A DNA stretch of 18,578 nt from UBA10002 sp964373775 (GCA_964373775.1 CAYJWA010000015.1:1-18578); one strand, 5' to 3'. Counted from the first letter of the stretch, positions 3,934 to 11,300 are shown. Program-made: numbers and translations. Notes: generated by a model from the sequence alone, not told the origin.

Positions 3934-6462
3934 TCATTTCAACTCCGCGCCCGTAAGTTCCACCCGCGAGCCCGCGGCGATTTCACGGCGGAGCATCTTC
4001 TCCGCAATCACCTGCTCCACTTTTTCCTGTATGGCGCGATTCATGGGGCGGGCGCCGAACTTCGGGTCCTGCCCCACGGAGACAAGGTACTCCACCAGCC
4101 CGTCAGTAATGACAAGCTCAATCCCTTTTTCTTTGAGCCGTTTCGCAAACTTCTCTAGCATCAGTCGCGCGATCTTTCGCAGATGCTCCTCTTTGAGCGG
4201 ATGAAAGAGAATCACGCCGTCAAAACGATTCAGAAGCTCGGGTTTGAATACCCCCCGATTGATGATTTCAGCAGTGATAATTTCTTTATCTCCGGCAGCT
4301 GTTTCATGCTTCATATTCCAGATGACATCGCTCGCGGCGTTGGAAGTCGCGATAATCATGAGATTGCGCGCGTTCACGCGCTTCCCTGCCGCATCCGTAA
4401 AGAATCCCTCATCAAGAATCTGCAGAAACAAATTGTGCACATCTTTATTCGTCTTTTCAAACTCGTCAAGAAGAAGCACTCCGAACGGCCGCTCCCGAAG
4501 CGCTGAGGCAAGGGTCCCGACTTTCCCGCCTTCAAAGGTGCCGATAAGACGCGCGAGCGCGTCCGGCGCCTGATACTCTGACATATCAAAACGGACAATC
4601 GCGCTCTCGTCTCCGAAGAACGCCTGCGCGAGCGCCTTGGTCGTCTCGGTCTTTCCGACTCCGGTGGGACCGAGGAAAAGAAACGAGCCCTGCGGGCGGT
4701 TGGGATTCCCGACTCCGGAGCGCGCGCGCCGGAGCGCGCCGGCAATCGCAGATACAGCTTCTTCCTGTCCCACAATGCGCTCATGAAGGGTCTTCTCCAG
4801 AGCGAGCAGTTTCTCCCGCTCATCCACTTTTGCCTCTCCGAGCGCGATGCCGGTCTTGCGGGAAACAAGGTCTAAAACATCCTCGCGCGTAATGTTTCGC
4901 TTCTGCGCCGCCTTCACCTTCGGCGCAAGTTCAAGCAAAAGGTCAATCGCTTTATCCGGCATCACGCCCTCAAAGAAGTATCGCTCCGCGCTTTCTGCGG
5001 TGGCGCGAAGCGCCTGATAGGTGAAGAAAACCTTGTGCCGGTATTCTTCCCGAAGCGCTATATCTTCCAAAATCGGAATCGCGGCTTCAGCGCCGACTCC
5101 GGCAACTTGCACCCGTTCAAATCGTTCGCGCACTTTAGGATTCGGCTCAAGCAGTTGGTGAAATACGGAAGTCTCTACGACCGCGACAATCTGAATATTC
5201 GGCGAGTCAAGGAACGGGTCAAGAAGCGCGAGCGCGTCCGAACCGAGAGAGCGCGTTGCCTCAAAAAATGTGTGGAAATTATCAAAAACAAAGATGATGT
5301 TCCCGGCATACATTGCCTCGCTTAAAAGCCGCGTCAGCTCCGCCTCCAATGCGGCTTTCTCGTGAAGCGCCGAGACAAACGGCGCGCCGTCAAAAACAAA
5401 AATCCGCTTGTGCTCAAGAGGCGGGAGAATTGTGCCCGCGATAATCTCCCGTGCCACGCGTACCATCACCGATAATTTCGGCACGCCTTCCTCGCCGACC
5501 AACATCACATTCGCTTCCCTGCCGCGCGAAAGAACTCGCTCCACTTCCTCCGCTTCGCGGGTGCCGAAAGAACTCTCTCCAAGAGCGCGGAACGCGGAAT
5601 GCTCCGTTATCTCCGTCGCGTACCGCGCGAGGAGCGCGGTCTCGCCATACGCCCAGTCCTTGCCGATGCCCGGAATTCTCCCGAGTGCGTCCCGCCCGAA
5701 AAATCGCAGCGCATGTTTATACTGAGACTCGCTTCGCGCGACCCACTCCGCGGCGCCGGCGAAACTCGGCTCATCAATTGCGCGCTCCGCAAAAAAACGG
5801 CGAAGCGATTCGTCCGCGCGAAAGAGAGAACGCGCAATGTCCGCAAGACCAACTACTGTCTTCTCGGGAACAACAATGGAAAATGTCTCTGCTTTTGCGG
5901 GGGCGCTTGCCTTCAGAAATAAAACAACTTCTTCGGCAGAAAGCCCAAGCCGCAGCATCGTAAGAAAACCGAAGCGGGATGTGAGAAACTCGCCGAGAGC
6001 ATCGGTGCGACAAAGAGAAAATGCGCAGGCAACCTCAAAGCGGATTGCGGGACGGCGCGGGGAGAGCGGCTCCGGCAGTATCGCCTCAATATCCTGAAAG
6101 TATGTTGAGTAATAAAACGCGCGCAGAAGAAACGCGCAGAGCCAAACCGCAAGCGCGATTTGGAGCAGTCCCGTTGCAGGCGAAAACCACGGAAGCGCCG
6201 CCGCGCTTGCCGCAGGAAGAAACCCGGAAATAAAAGCAACGCGCGTCAGCAGGTACAGACCGGCAACAATAATCAATACCAGGAACACAACAACGCGAAG
6301 AATCTTCTCCGACCGATACAACCGCGCGCCGGAAATCAGCCGCTCTACTAAAAGAGCGTTGCGATAGAGCGAAGCCGCGTTGCATAGTTCAGGGTAAGTC
6401 ATGAGATAAACATACCAATATACGAATGATGCTAAATCTGCGAATGGATACGAATACGGCAT
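3934..6462 (-). CDS. membrane-anchored Clp-type AAA+ ATPase (ClpC/ClpB-like) with degenerate D1
   Basis: An 842-aa protein. Two hydrophobic segments (about residues 54-80 and 96-117) should anchor it in the membrane. A divergent Clp-N-like helical region (about 145-250) follows. The first AAA+ domain is decayed: Walker A reads GEEGVPKL (323-330) and Walker B ends in DN (394-395). The second is intact, with GPTGVGKT (598-605), LLLDEFEK (663-670), sensor-1 TSN (706-708), NRFD arginine finger (745-748) and GARP sensor-2 (803-806). No coiled-coil M domain separates them, and the ClpP-docking VGF/IGF loop is not visible, so a ClpP-independent unfoldase is possible. The ATG at 6462 overlaps the upstream stop (TAATG) and gives translational coupling; the open frame runs 98 codons further upstream but lies over that gene. 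It forms an operon with the small membrane protein. Confidence 0.9.
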   Translation of the reverse strand: MPYSYPFADLASFVYWYVYLMTYPELCNAASLYRNALLVERLISGARLYRSEKILRVVVFLVLIIVAGLYLLTRVAFISGFLPAASAAALPWFSPATGLLQIALAVWLCAFLLRAFYYSTYFQDIEAILPEPLSPRRPAIRFEVACAFSLCRTDALGEFLTSRFGFLTMLRLGLSAEEVVLFLKASAPAKAETFSIVVPEKTVVGLADIARSLFRADESLRRFFAERAIDEPSFAGAAEWVARSESQYKHALRFFGRDALGRIPGIGKDWAYGETALLARYATEITEHSAFRALGESSFGTREAEEVERVLSRGREANVMLVGEEGVPKLSVMVRVAREIIAGTILPPLEHKRIFVFDGAPFVSALHEKAALEAELTRLLSEAMYAGNIIFVFDNFHTFFEATRSLGSDALALLDPFLDSPNIQIVAVVETSVFHQLLEPNPKVRERFERVQVAGVGAEAAIPILEDIALREEYRHKVFFTYQALRATAESAERYFFEGVMPDKAIDLLLELAPKVKAAQKRNITREDVLDLVSRKTGIALGEAKVDEREKLLALEKTLHERIVGQEEAVSAIAGALRRARSGVGNPNRPQGSFLFLGPTGVGKTETTKALAQAFFGDESAIVRFDMSEYQAPDALARLIGTFEGGKVGTLASALRERPFGVLLLDEFEKTNKDVHNLFLQILDEGFFTDAAGKRVNARNLMIIATSNAASDVIWNMKHETAAGDKEIITAEIINRGVFKPELLNRFDGVILFHPLKEEHLRKIARLMLEKFAKRLKEKGIELVITDGLVEYLVSVGQDPKFGARPMNRAIQEKVEQVIAEKMLRREIAAGSRVELTGAELK

Positions 6463-6845
6463 TAGGAGAAGAGTCCGACAACCCCGCTTAGGGCAAGAGC
6501 GAAAATGATAAGCGGCATGAAGAGCCACGCAAAAAGAAACGCGACAAAGAAAACAGTCAAAAGCGCAAGGGAGAAAACACCGGCTGCAATCGTGATGAGC
6601 CGAATAACCGCGCCCACAATGCGGGTGATGCTGTTCAGGAGAAATGCGCCGAGCGCGCCCCCTTCGCCTCCCTTTCGCGACTCGTGCAGCCGCTTCCACG
6701 GAGAAAGAAGCGTGCGGAGTAAAATTGGAATGGAAAAAAAGTGGAACAGAAACCACGCAAAGTTGGAATATAGCCGCGCGAGGTCAGCCCACGCAGTCGT
6801 GTAATGCCATAGCAGATACACCGGAATCAATTGAAAAAACGCCAT
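6462..6845 (-). CDS. small multi-pass membrane protein upstream of clp
   Basis: A 127-aa protein with an N-terminal hydrophobic stretch (about 1-14), an aromatic segment (29-46), a charged loop (LSPWKRLHESRKGGEGG) and a long hydrophobic C-terminal half (about 70-127) that can make two helices. I recognise it as a gene type that accompanies membrane Clp ATPases in CPR genomes, but not as a named family. Its stop overlaps the clp start by one base, so the two products are made together and may form a membrane complex; that partnership is inferred from coupling only. AAAGAG before the ATG may be a ribosome site. Confidence 0.75.
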   Translation of the reverse strand: MAFFQLIPVYLLWHYTTAWADLARLYSNFAWFLFHFFSIPILLRTLLSPWKRLHESRKGGEGGALGAFLLNSITRIVGAVIRLITIAAGVFSLALLTVFFVAFLFAWLFMPLIIFALALSGVVGLFS

Positions 6846-6863
6846 TGCTCTTTATTCTTACCT

Positions 6864-6898
6864 AAATCTTTAATCTTAAATCTTGAATCTTGAATCTT
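6864..6898. repeat. 7-bp tandem repeat, five units
   Basis: Units aaatctt, taatctt, aaatctt, gaatctt, gaatctt run without gaps from 6864 to 6898, reaching the stop codon of the site-2 protease gene. Similar AATCTT runs occur near 3643-3668. It fills the whole gap between two genes. Confidence 0.8.
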
Positions 6899-8003
6899 AC
6901 ATCATCTTGATTATATCCCGATAGGTGATGATTACCATCAGGAGAATCAAGAGAACAAAACCAGCAGTATTGAGCGCGCGGGAAACCCTAACCGGAATCG
7001 GGCGGCGAATAATTCCTTCAATCCCAAGAAACAGGAGCCGTCCCCCGTCCAGCGCGGGAATGGGAAGCAGATTTATGACAGCGAGATTGATTGAGATAAA
7101 CGCGGTAAAAGAAAGAATGTACACAAGCCCAAGCCCCCGCGCTTCGCCCACGAGTCCCGCAATGCCGACTGGACCGGTAATGGAGCTGAAATTCGCCTCG
7201 CCGCGGAATGCCTGCGCAATAAAACCAAAGAGCCCAACCGTCACATCGCGCAAGAGGTCAATGGTAGTCAAAAATCCCTCAAAGAGTGCGCGAAAGAAAC
7301 CGAAGCGCACCACGCCAACGGTCTCCAGCGAGACGCCGATAGCGGGTTTGCCTGCAATAATACCCTGCGCCGGCACAACTTCTGCGCTCGCCACCATCTC
7401 ACCTCTTTTATACTGAATCGTAAGCGCCCCCCGGGAATTCTGGATAAACGCGCGAGCAGTGTCTCCATTCGTCCCTTCAAATGAACGCCCTCCCTCACGC
7501 AAAGAAAGAATCGCGTCCCCGGCTTTGAGCCCCCCCTTTTCAGCGGGCGAATCAGGCAAGACGGACACAATCGTGAGCGCCGCATCCTGTATCTCATCTG
7601 CATACCGTCCTTCTGCTCCGGAGGGGACGCCAAAAAGAAAGGTCACTGAAATCAGGAGCCATGCGAAGATGATGTTGCCGAGAACTCCGGAGGCGAGCAC
7701 GAGCGCCTGTACCCACCGAGGTTTTGAGGTAAATCCTTTTTCTTCATCCGCGTCAATCTGCGCCTCTAATCCGCGGGTATCTGCGTCCCCGCCGTCCTCT
7801 CCGAAAATCTTGACGAATCCTCCGAACGGAATGAGATTCAACGAATAAACCGTCTCGCCGATTTTTTTGCTGAATAACTGTGGCGGGAAACCGAGAGCAA
7901 ATTCATCAACGCGAATCCCCGCTTTTTTTGCGGAAATAAAATGCCCCAGCTCGTGCACAAAGATGAGCGCGCCGAGAATAATGAAAAAAAGTATGACAGT
8001 CAC
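6897..8003 (-). CDS. rseP: M50 site-2 metalloprotease, RseP family
   Basis: A 368-aa intramembrane zinc protease that cuts membrane-bound regulators such as anti-sigma factors. The zinc motif HELGH is at residues 17-21 in the first membrane helix. The downstream metal ligand motif LLPIPALDGG, with its aspartate at about 319, is intact. A single PDZ domain (about 140-215: VLPDSPAEKGGLKAGDAILSL) lies between the two catalytic parts; E. coli RseP has two. Four membrane helices are visible. The start is GTG at 8003 with AGGT 8 nt upstream. It follows frr on the same strand; in many bacteria frr and rseP lie in one cluster with uppS, cdsA and dxr, which are missing here. The anti-sigma substrate cannot be identified from this window. 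Confidence 0.93.
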   Translation of the reverse strand: MTVILFFIILGALIFVHELGHFISAKKAGIRVDEFALGFPPQLFSKKIGETVYSLNLIPFGGFVKIFGEDGGDADTRGLEAQIDADEEKGFTSKPRWVQALVLASGVLGNIIFAWLLISVTFLFGVPSGAEGRYADEIQDAALTIVSVLPDSPAEKGGLKAGDAILSLREGGRSFEGTNGDTARAFIQNSRGALTIQYKRGEMVASAEVVPAQGIIAGKPAIGVSLETVGVVRFGFFRALFEGFLTTIDLLRDVTVGLFGFIAQAFRGEANFSSITGPVGIAGLVGEARGLGLVYILSFTAFISINLAVINLLPIPALDGGRLLFLGIEGIIRRPIPVRVSRALNTAGFVLLILLMVIITYRDIIKMM

Positions 8004-8229
8004 GAATTGACCTAATTAACCTAATTATTCCCCGCCTGTGCCGACTCGCGCTTCGCGCGCCGTCGCAAAAGCCTCTGGTAGCGTGCGACCGAAGGCTTCG
8101 GCAAGGCGAGAGCGGCTTCGGCGGGCAGGTAATTGACCTAAGGAAATCTTAAACACCAATGTCTAACTTAGGAATTGAGATTTGGACATTCTTTAGAATA
8201 ATTAGAGCAATTAGAATAATTAGAATAAT
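8004..8229. repeat. frr-rseP intergenic region: GC hairpin (8031-8130) and AT tandem repeats
   Basis: The outer arms CCCGCC..GCCG..CTCGC (from 8032) and GCGAG..CGGC..GGCGGG (to 8130) are complementary with bulges, and GTCGCA/TGCGAC pairs inside. It ends in a CGGCGGGCAGG block resembling the repeat in dnaX. On the left, acctaatta occurs twice (8010-8027). On the right, tagaataat occurs as four 9-bp units (8194-8229, the second unit altered), ending at the frr stop codon. No gene is seen. Confidence 0.65.
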
Positions 8230-8778
8230 TTAACTTGAAATTTCTTTCTCTTTCCGCGCAAACGCCTCTTGCAGTTTCTTATTCTCCGCTTCCACCAACT
8301 TCTCCAATTCTTTCTTCAGGCGGAATTTCTCGTCCTCGCCCATGCCGCCCGCCTTTTCCTTCGCCTCAAGATCCTTTACTGTCTCATCCCGCGCCTTCCG
8401 CAGGGTAACGCGCGCGCGCTCCATCTTTTCTTTCGCAACCCGAACGAGCGCGACGCGGCGCTCCGAAGTCAACTCGGGAAAATGCACGCGTACGCCCCGC
8501 TCATCCGCGGAAACCGAAAGGCCAAGATTGGCGGTCGCAATCGCCTTCTCAATCTCTTTCGTGAGTCCCGCATCGTACGGCGCAATCCGGAGCGTCCGCG
8601 CATCCTCAATAGAAATAGACGCGGCATGCTTCAGAGGCGTCTTCGCCCCGTACGCCTCAACAAAAACAGCGTCAAAAATCGCCGGCGCGGCGCGCCCGCT
8701 CCGCAAACCGCTCATTTCCCTGGCGAGCCATTCTTGGACTTCCTTTGCCTTTGCCTGAAAACTTAAAAAGTTGTACAT
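8230..8778 (-). CDS. frr: ribosome recycling factor
   Basis: A 182-aa protein, normal family length (about 185), which with EF-G splits the ribosome after termination. The family signature around LRSGRAAPAIFD (residues 26-37) is present, followed by the small beta domain (DAVFVEAYGAKTPLKHAASISIEDARTLRIAPYD) and the C-terminal long helices with GMGEDEKFRLKKELEKLVE. The ATG at 8778 is preferred over the in-frame TTG one codon earlier. No Shine-Dalgarno sequence is visible. Upstream lies the long inverted repeat 8882-9068, downstream the site-2 protease gene on the same strand. Confidence 0.95.
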   Translation of the reverse strand: MYNFLSFQAKAKEVQEWLAREMSGLRSGRAAPAIFDAVFVEAYGAKTPLKHAASISIEDARTLRIAPYDAGLTKEIEKAIATANLGLSVSADERGVRVHFPELTSERRVALVRVAKEKMERARVTLRKARDETVKDLEAKEKAGGMGEDEKFRLKKELEKLVEAENKKLQEAFARKEKEISS

Positions 8779-8881
8779 CAAAACTGGTCAGTGTTAATAT
8801 TCCGGTTTGGAAGCCAGGTAAAAAGTATAAAGTGAAAAAAATCTTAACTTCTATGCTTTGCCCAAACTGGTTCCCTCACCC

Positions 8882-9068
8882 TAGAACTCATCCCAAAACC
8901 TACCATGGACATTATTGTTGGAGCCATTTCGCATCGTCGCCGCGCCAGATTCGGTAAAAAACGGCTTATCCTCGGTCGGAGTACCTCGGTACACCTCCCT
9001 CGTCTGCGCCGTTTTTTCCTCGAATCCGGCGCGGCTTTGGATTGCGATAAGTTTTGGGATGAGTTCTA
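8882..9068. repeat. 187-bp inverted repeat element between frr and the delta-prime gene
   Basis: The terminal 18 bp are perfectly complementary (8882-8899 TAGAACTCATCCCAAAAC; 9051-9068). Inside, 8928-8965 pairs well with 9008-9049, including CCGCGCC, GATTCG and a run of A paired with T before CGGC. The left arm carries about 27 extra bases (8900-8926). The centre holds GTACC-tc-GGTAC (8981-8992). No protein of this size is convincing. It could be a non-autonomous mobile element or encode a very stable RNA hairpin in the transcript leading into frr. I recall related sequences in Parcubacteria but cannot confirm. Confidence 0.8.
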
Positions 9069-9082
9069 ACCTTTATACTATA

Positions 9083-9811
9083 TCATACCTTCGGCAAAAC
9101 GAGCGCCAGATGCTCCAGAAGCAGTTTCAGAGACGGGGCCCTATCTCGCGCGTATTTTTTTGCGTCAAGAATCTCTGCCAGCGCCTCTGCATTCGCCTGC
9201 GTATTTTTTGCCGCAGCCCGCTCCAAGGCATCCAGAAAACAGAGAATCTGCGCCTTCTCGAGAAGGGGCTCCTCCCCATCCTCTCTCTCCTGTTTCTCCT
9301 TTTCTAGCTTTGCGAGCATCGCCTGCACCCGCGCGAGCCGCGCGGAAATCTTCTCCGCAAGAAACTGATCTGCATCCCGTGCTCCATTCGCATCGCTGTC
9401 CGACTCAACAAAAACCATCTGAAGCCGAGAGCGCAAGGTGGAGAAAAGAATTTCCGCCGAGGGAACGACGAGAAAAAAAAGAGTGTCCGCGGTCGGTTCC
9501 TCAAAGGTCTTGAGAAGCGCGTTTTGCGCCTCGGAAGTCAGACCCCGCGCCGCAAGAATGAAGACCTTCCGCGCGCCGAACGCGCGGCGCGCGCTCGCCT
9601 CTTTTAATTGCCGCGCCTCGTTAATGCCGAAGTTCTCATATTCTCCGCGCCAAAAATCCGGATTGCCTTTTACCGGAAAACCGAGTTCGCGCTCCAAAAA
9701 GCCCTCAATCTGAGAGAAGACCTGTTCCGCTTCCCCGGCAACGCAATACGCGTGATGAAGCGGAAACGATACACCGCGGAGCGAACTGTCCGGAATATGC
9801 AGACCAGTCAT
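9083..9811 (-). CDS. holB: DNA polymerase III delta-prime-like subunit
   Basis: A 242-aa clamp-loader relative without ATPase motifs. The segment LTSEAQNALLKTFEEP (about 90-105) is the DnaX/HolB helix, and the arginine-finger motif SRC is replaced by SRL in LRSRLQMVF. Walker A is absent, as in delta-prime of many bacteria. The protein starts with a poorly conserved stretch that holds HHAYCVAG, like HAYLF in full-length HolB. The C-terminal third is lysine/glutamate-rich and helical, fitting the clamp-loader collar domain. It is shorter than E. coli HolB (334 aa). With dnaX in the same window it supplies the stator of the clamp loader. TACAAT lies 6 nt before the ATG at 9811. Confidence 0.85.
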   Translation of the reverse strand: MTGLHIPDSSLRGVSFPLHHAYCVAGEAEQVFSQIEGFLERELGFPVKGNPDFWRGEYENFGINEARQLKEASARRAFGARKVFILAARGLTSEAQNALLKTFEEPTADTLFFLVVPSAEILFSTLRSRLQMVFVESDSDANGARDADQFLAEKISARLARVQAMLAKLEKEKQEREDGEEPLLEKAQILCFLDALERAAAKNTQANAEALAEILDAKKYARDRAPSLKLLLEHLALVLPKV

Positions 9812-9817
9812 TCATTG

Positions 9818-9823
9818 ATTGTA
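9818..9823 (-). promoter_or_regulatory. -10 element of holB, probably leaderless
   Basis: TACAAT on the minus strand (5 of 6 to TATAAT), 6 nt before the ATG. It lies just after the T-run of the terminator at 9836-9891, so holB would start a new transcript. No -35 is obvious. Confidence 0.5.
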
Positions 9824-9835
9824 ACAATGCGCAGG

Positions 9836-9891
9836 AAAAAAAACAGGGCTTCCCCGCCCACACACGGATGTGAAAGCGGAAGAAAGCCCTG
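9836..9891 (-). terminator. strong rho-independent terminator upstream of holB
   Basis: CAGGGCTT (minus, 9891-9884) pairs with AAGCCCTG (9851-9844), with an inner stem of CTTCCGC against GCGG..AAG. A run of eight T follows (9843-9836). No annotated minus-strand gene lies upstream, which points to a non-coding transcript ending here. Confidence 0.8.
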
Positions 9892-9966
9892 CCTGACGCA
9901 ATTTCTCACCCCCCGTTGTGGGGAAAAATCAGCATCAGATGCACGGAACCTCCCTGCTCCATAAAA
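9836..9966 (-). ncRNA. candidate structured small RNA with two hairpins and a terminator
   Basis: On the minus strand a long hairpin forms first: TGATGC (9934-9929) pairs with GCGTCA (9899-9894). The helix continues through a mismatch and wobble pairs via ATTTTTC/GAGAAAT to CCCC-ACAA-CGGGG. Next comes CAGGGCTT..CTTCCGC paired with GCgggGAAG..CCCTG, then eight T. Upstream lies GCATCTGATGC, which gives an alternative short stem. No reading frame is present. The 5' end and promoter are uncertain. It could be an independent sRNA, or the end of an unseen transcript. I looked for signal recognition particle RNA features and did not find the GGAA-tetraloop domain. Confidence 0.4.
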
Positions 9967-10025
9967 ACTGTATCACAACATCATGTCTTGCGCGAGCGCG
10001 TAAATTATGCAATGGTATTCATTGT

Positions 10026-10246
10026 AGATACGCTTAACGAATAGCGGTAGATACACTTGACGAATGGTGCACACGAATACCAAAAGCGGTAGATACACTT
10101 GACGAATGGTGCACACGAATTTTAGGAAGGCGCACACGAATGGGGGATACCCTGCGCTCCCTGCCCGTGCGTGTCCGCACGCAGGCGGGCGCGCAGGGTC
10201 ATTCGGGGCGGCCCGCAGGCAGGCGCCCTGCGGTGCCGCTCTCAAT
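10026..10246 (-). repeat. 221-bp dispersed repeat, copy X (inverted relative to 17688-17909)
   Basis: Nearly identical in reverse complement to 17688-17909. The first half holds two 36-bp direct repeats (starting agcggtagatacactt, at 10042 and 10084) with a degenerate unit on either side. The second half folds into two GC hairpins. One has arms 10149-10157 and 10191-10199 (ACCCTGCGC/GCGCAGGGT); the other is CCGCAGG/CCTGCGG. The two copies differ mainly inside the first hairpin, where both remain self-complementary. No conserved reading frame. It ends 27 bp before the riboflavin kinase gene. Confidence 0.9.
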
Positions 10247-10273
10247 CTTTACACGACATTCATTTCAATATCC

Positions 10274-10660
10274 ATGCTACACACGGTCAGCGGAAAAGTA
10301 GTAAAGGGGCGCGGTTATGGAAAAAAAATAGGATTTCCAACCATCAACCTTGACAGGAGAGAATATAAACGGCTTAACCTAAATATACCGGAAGGAATAT
10401 ATGCAGGAGTCGCAAAAATAAAAGAAAGCGGGCAAATAGTTAAAGCAGGAATCGTCATCGGCATAAAGGACAAAAGAGGACTTCCAAAGATTGAGGCACA
10501 TCTCCTAGGTTTCACAGGTGTCCTTTATGGAAAAAGAATTGAATTGTCCTTGAGAAAATACCTGCGTGCATTTATGTCCTTTAGAAGTGAAAGGACCCTG
10601 AAGGCGCAGATTGCAGTGGACATGGCAATGGTTGAGAAAGCAATCAGTTTGACAAACTGA
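10274..10660 (+). CDS. stand-alone riboflavin kinase domain (RibF C-terminal type)
   Basis: A 128-aa protein that should phosphorylate riboflavin to FMN. It shows the flavokinase signature GRGYGKKIGFPTINL (residues 12-26; the family has GFPTAN), PEGIYAGVA (40-48), the EAHLLGF strand in place of ETHLFDF with the catalytic glutamate, and the C-terminal LRKYLRAFMSFRSERTLKAQIAVDM, like the family end. The nucleotidyltransferase half that makes FAD in bifunctional RibF is missing. The ATG at 10274 is chosen because the flavokinase fold begins there; the longer open frame upstream is repeat sequence. The gene is visibly A/T-richer than its neighbours, with many AAA and ATA codons, which suggests transfer. 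The Dus flavoenzyme in this window needs FMN, but no direct link is shown. Confidence 0.88.
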   Translation: MLHTVSGKVVKGRGYGKKIGFPTINLDRREYKRLNLNIPEGIYAGVAKIKESGQIVKAGIVIGIKDKRGLPKIEAHLLGFTGVLYGKRIELSLRKYLRAFMSFRSERTLKAQIAVDMAMVEKAISLTN

Positions 10661-10703
10661 TGCATATACTTCGCAACAAGGGACCGTCGCCTCCTTTATT
10701 GCG

Positions 10704-10775
10704 TTACGCAAAAAACTGCCAGTAAAAGATACCCGCCACCGCAAGAACAATGAGTATGATGATGGTCTTTCGCAT
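10704..10775 (-). CDS. possible 23-aa single-pass membrane peptide
   Basis: The frame begins ATG CGA AAG ACC and encodes MRKTIIILIVLAVAGIFYWQ followed by FFA and a TAA stop. It has two positive residues then an uninterrupted hydrophobic helix, like the small membrane peptides or lipoprotein leaders often seen in CPR genomes. No ribosome site is visible. It could also be the relic of a longer secreted protein. Confidence 0.4.
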   Translation of the reverse strand: MRKTIIILIVLAVAGIFYWQFFA

Positions 10776-10880
10776 ACAAATACAAATGGAATGACCTGGT
10801 AATCTGTGCAGTATATCACCTCTCGCGGAAGAGGTTATGCACAGTTCTTAAAAGGCGATGAAGGGATGATATGGAAATCC

Positions 10881-10897
10881 CTGCCTGCGGCAGGCAG
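10881..10897. repeat. GC palindrome CTGCCTG-CGG-CAGGCAG
   Basis: Seven-bp arms and a 3-nt loop, 25 bp past the DoxX-like stop on the minus strand. There is no T-run, so it is a poor terminator. It shares CCTGC/GCAGG units with the other GC-rich repeats. Confidence 0.6.
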
Positions 10898-10922
10898 TCA
10901 AACCAGCGTCAATTCTGTGTCT

Positions 10923-11300
10923 TTACCAGAACAACTCTCTCATTGTCTTCGGCCAGCCGAGGAGAAGAAGCAGCGCAAGCGGAGCGCCCCAGTTTGCCCA
11001 TCGCTCCACAAAGTCCCACACCGGCTCTCCGGCAATGGGACGGAGAAGCGCGGTCCAGAATCCCCAGAACGCCATCCACAGGAGCGCAAGCCGCACGGGT
11101 TTTACAAGAATAAGCAGCGCGAGCGCGATATCCATCACACCGATAAGAGGCATAAACAGGAGCGCCTGCTCCGGCGAATACCCGACCGCAGTAAAGTATT
11201 TGATCCAGCCGGCTTTCTGCTGAAATGCAAACACTCCGTGCCCGATAAACTCGCCGGCAACGGCGATGCGCAAAACCCATTCCACCCATGGAGCATTCAT
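10923..11300 (-). CDS. DoxX-like integral membrane protein
   Basis: A 125-aa protein with four hydrophobic segments and the DoxX/DoxD look: WVLRIAVAGEFIGHGVFAF at the start, a second helix at LLFMPLIGVMDIALALLILV, a third at LALLWMAFWGFWTALLRPIAG and a last at APLALLLLLGWP. GHGVFA and PLIGVMDIALAL are the parts most like the family. DoxX proteins are linked to quinone or thiol redox in membranes in some bacteria; no function is known for this type. The ATG at 11300 is chosen because TACAAT lies 6 nt upstream and the extra 19 upstream residues do not resemble the family. It is divergent to the HTH gene. Confidence 0.8.
   Translation of the reverse strand: MNAPWVEWVLRIAVAGEFIGHGVFAFQQKAGWIKYFTAVGYSPEQALLFMPLIGVMDIALALLILVKPVRLALLWMAFWGFWTALLRPIAGEPVWDFVERWANWGAPLALLLLLGWPKTMRELFW

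Noticed and set aside
6463..6756. 98-codon upstream extension of the clp gene
   Set aside because: It overlaps the 127-aa membrane protein in another frame, the translated part is unlike any Clp N-terminus, and the TAATG overlap supports the start at 6462.
9836..9966. Signal recognition particle RNA
   Set aside because: The order of hairpins is wrong and the GGAA tetraloop domain with its symmetric internal loop is missing.
10042..10119. Two 36-bp direct repeats that might be a tiny CRISPR array
   Set aside because: The spacer would be only 6 bp, there are just two full units plus degenerate ones, and the same block recurs unchanged at 17817-17894. There are no cas genes. It is part of a dispersed repeat.
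9973..10245. Minus-strand frame over repeat X
   Set aside because: It is made from repeat units (FVCTIRQVYLPL twice), is not preserved between the two repeat copies, and has no start signal.
10106..10273. Upstream extension of the riboflavin kinase frame
   Set aside because: It is translated repeat X; the same sequence at 17688-17909 is not attached to a kinase.
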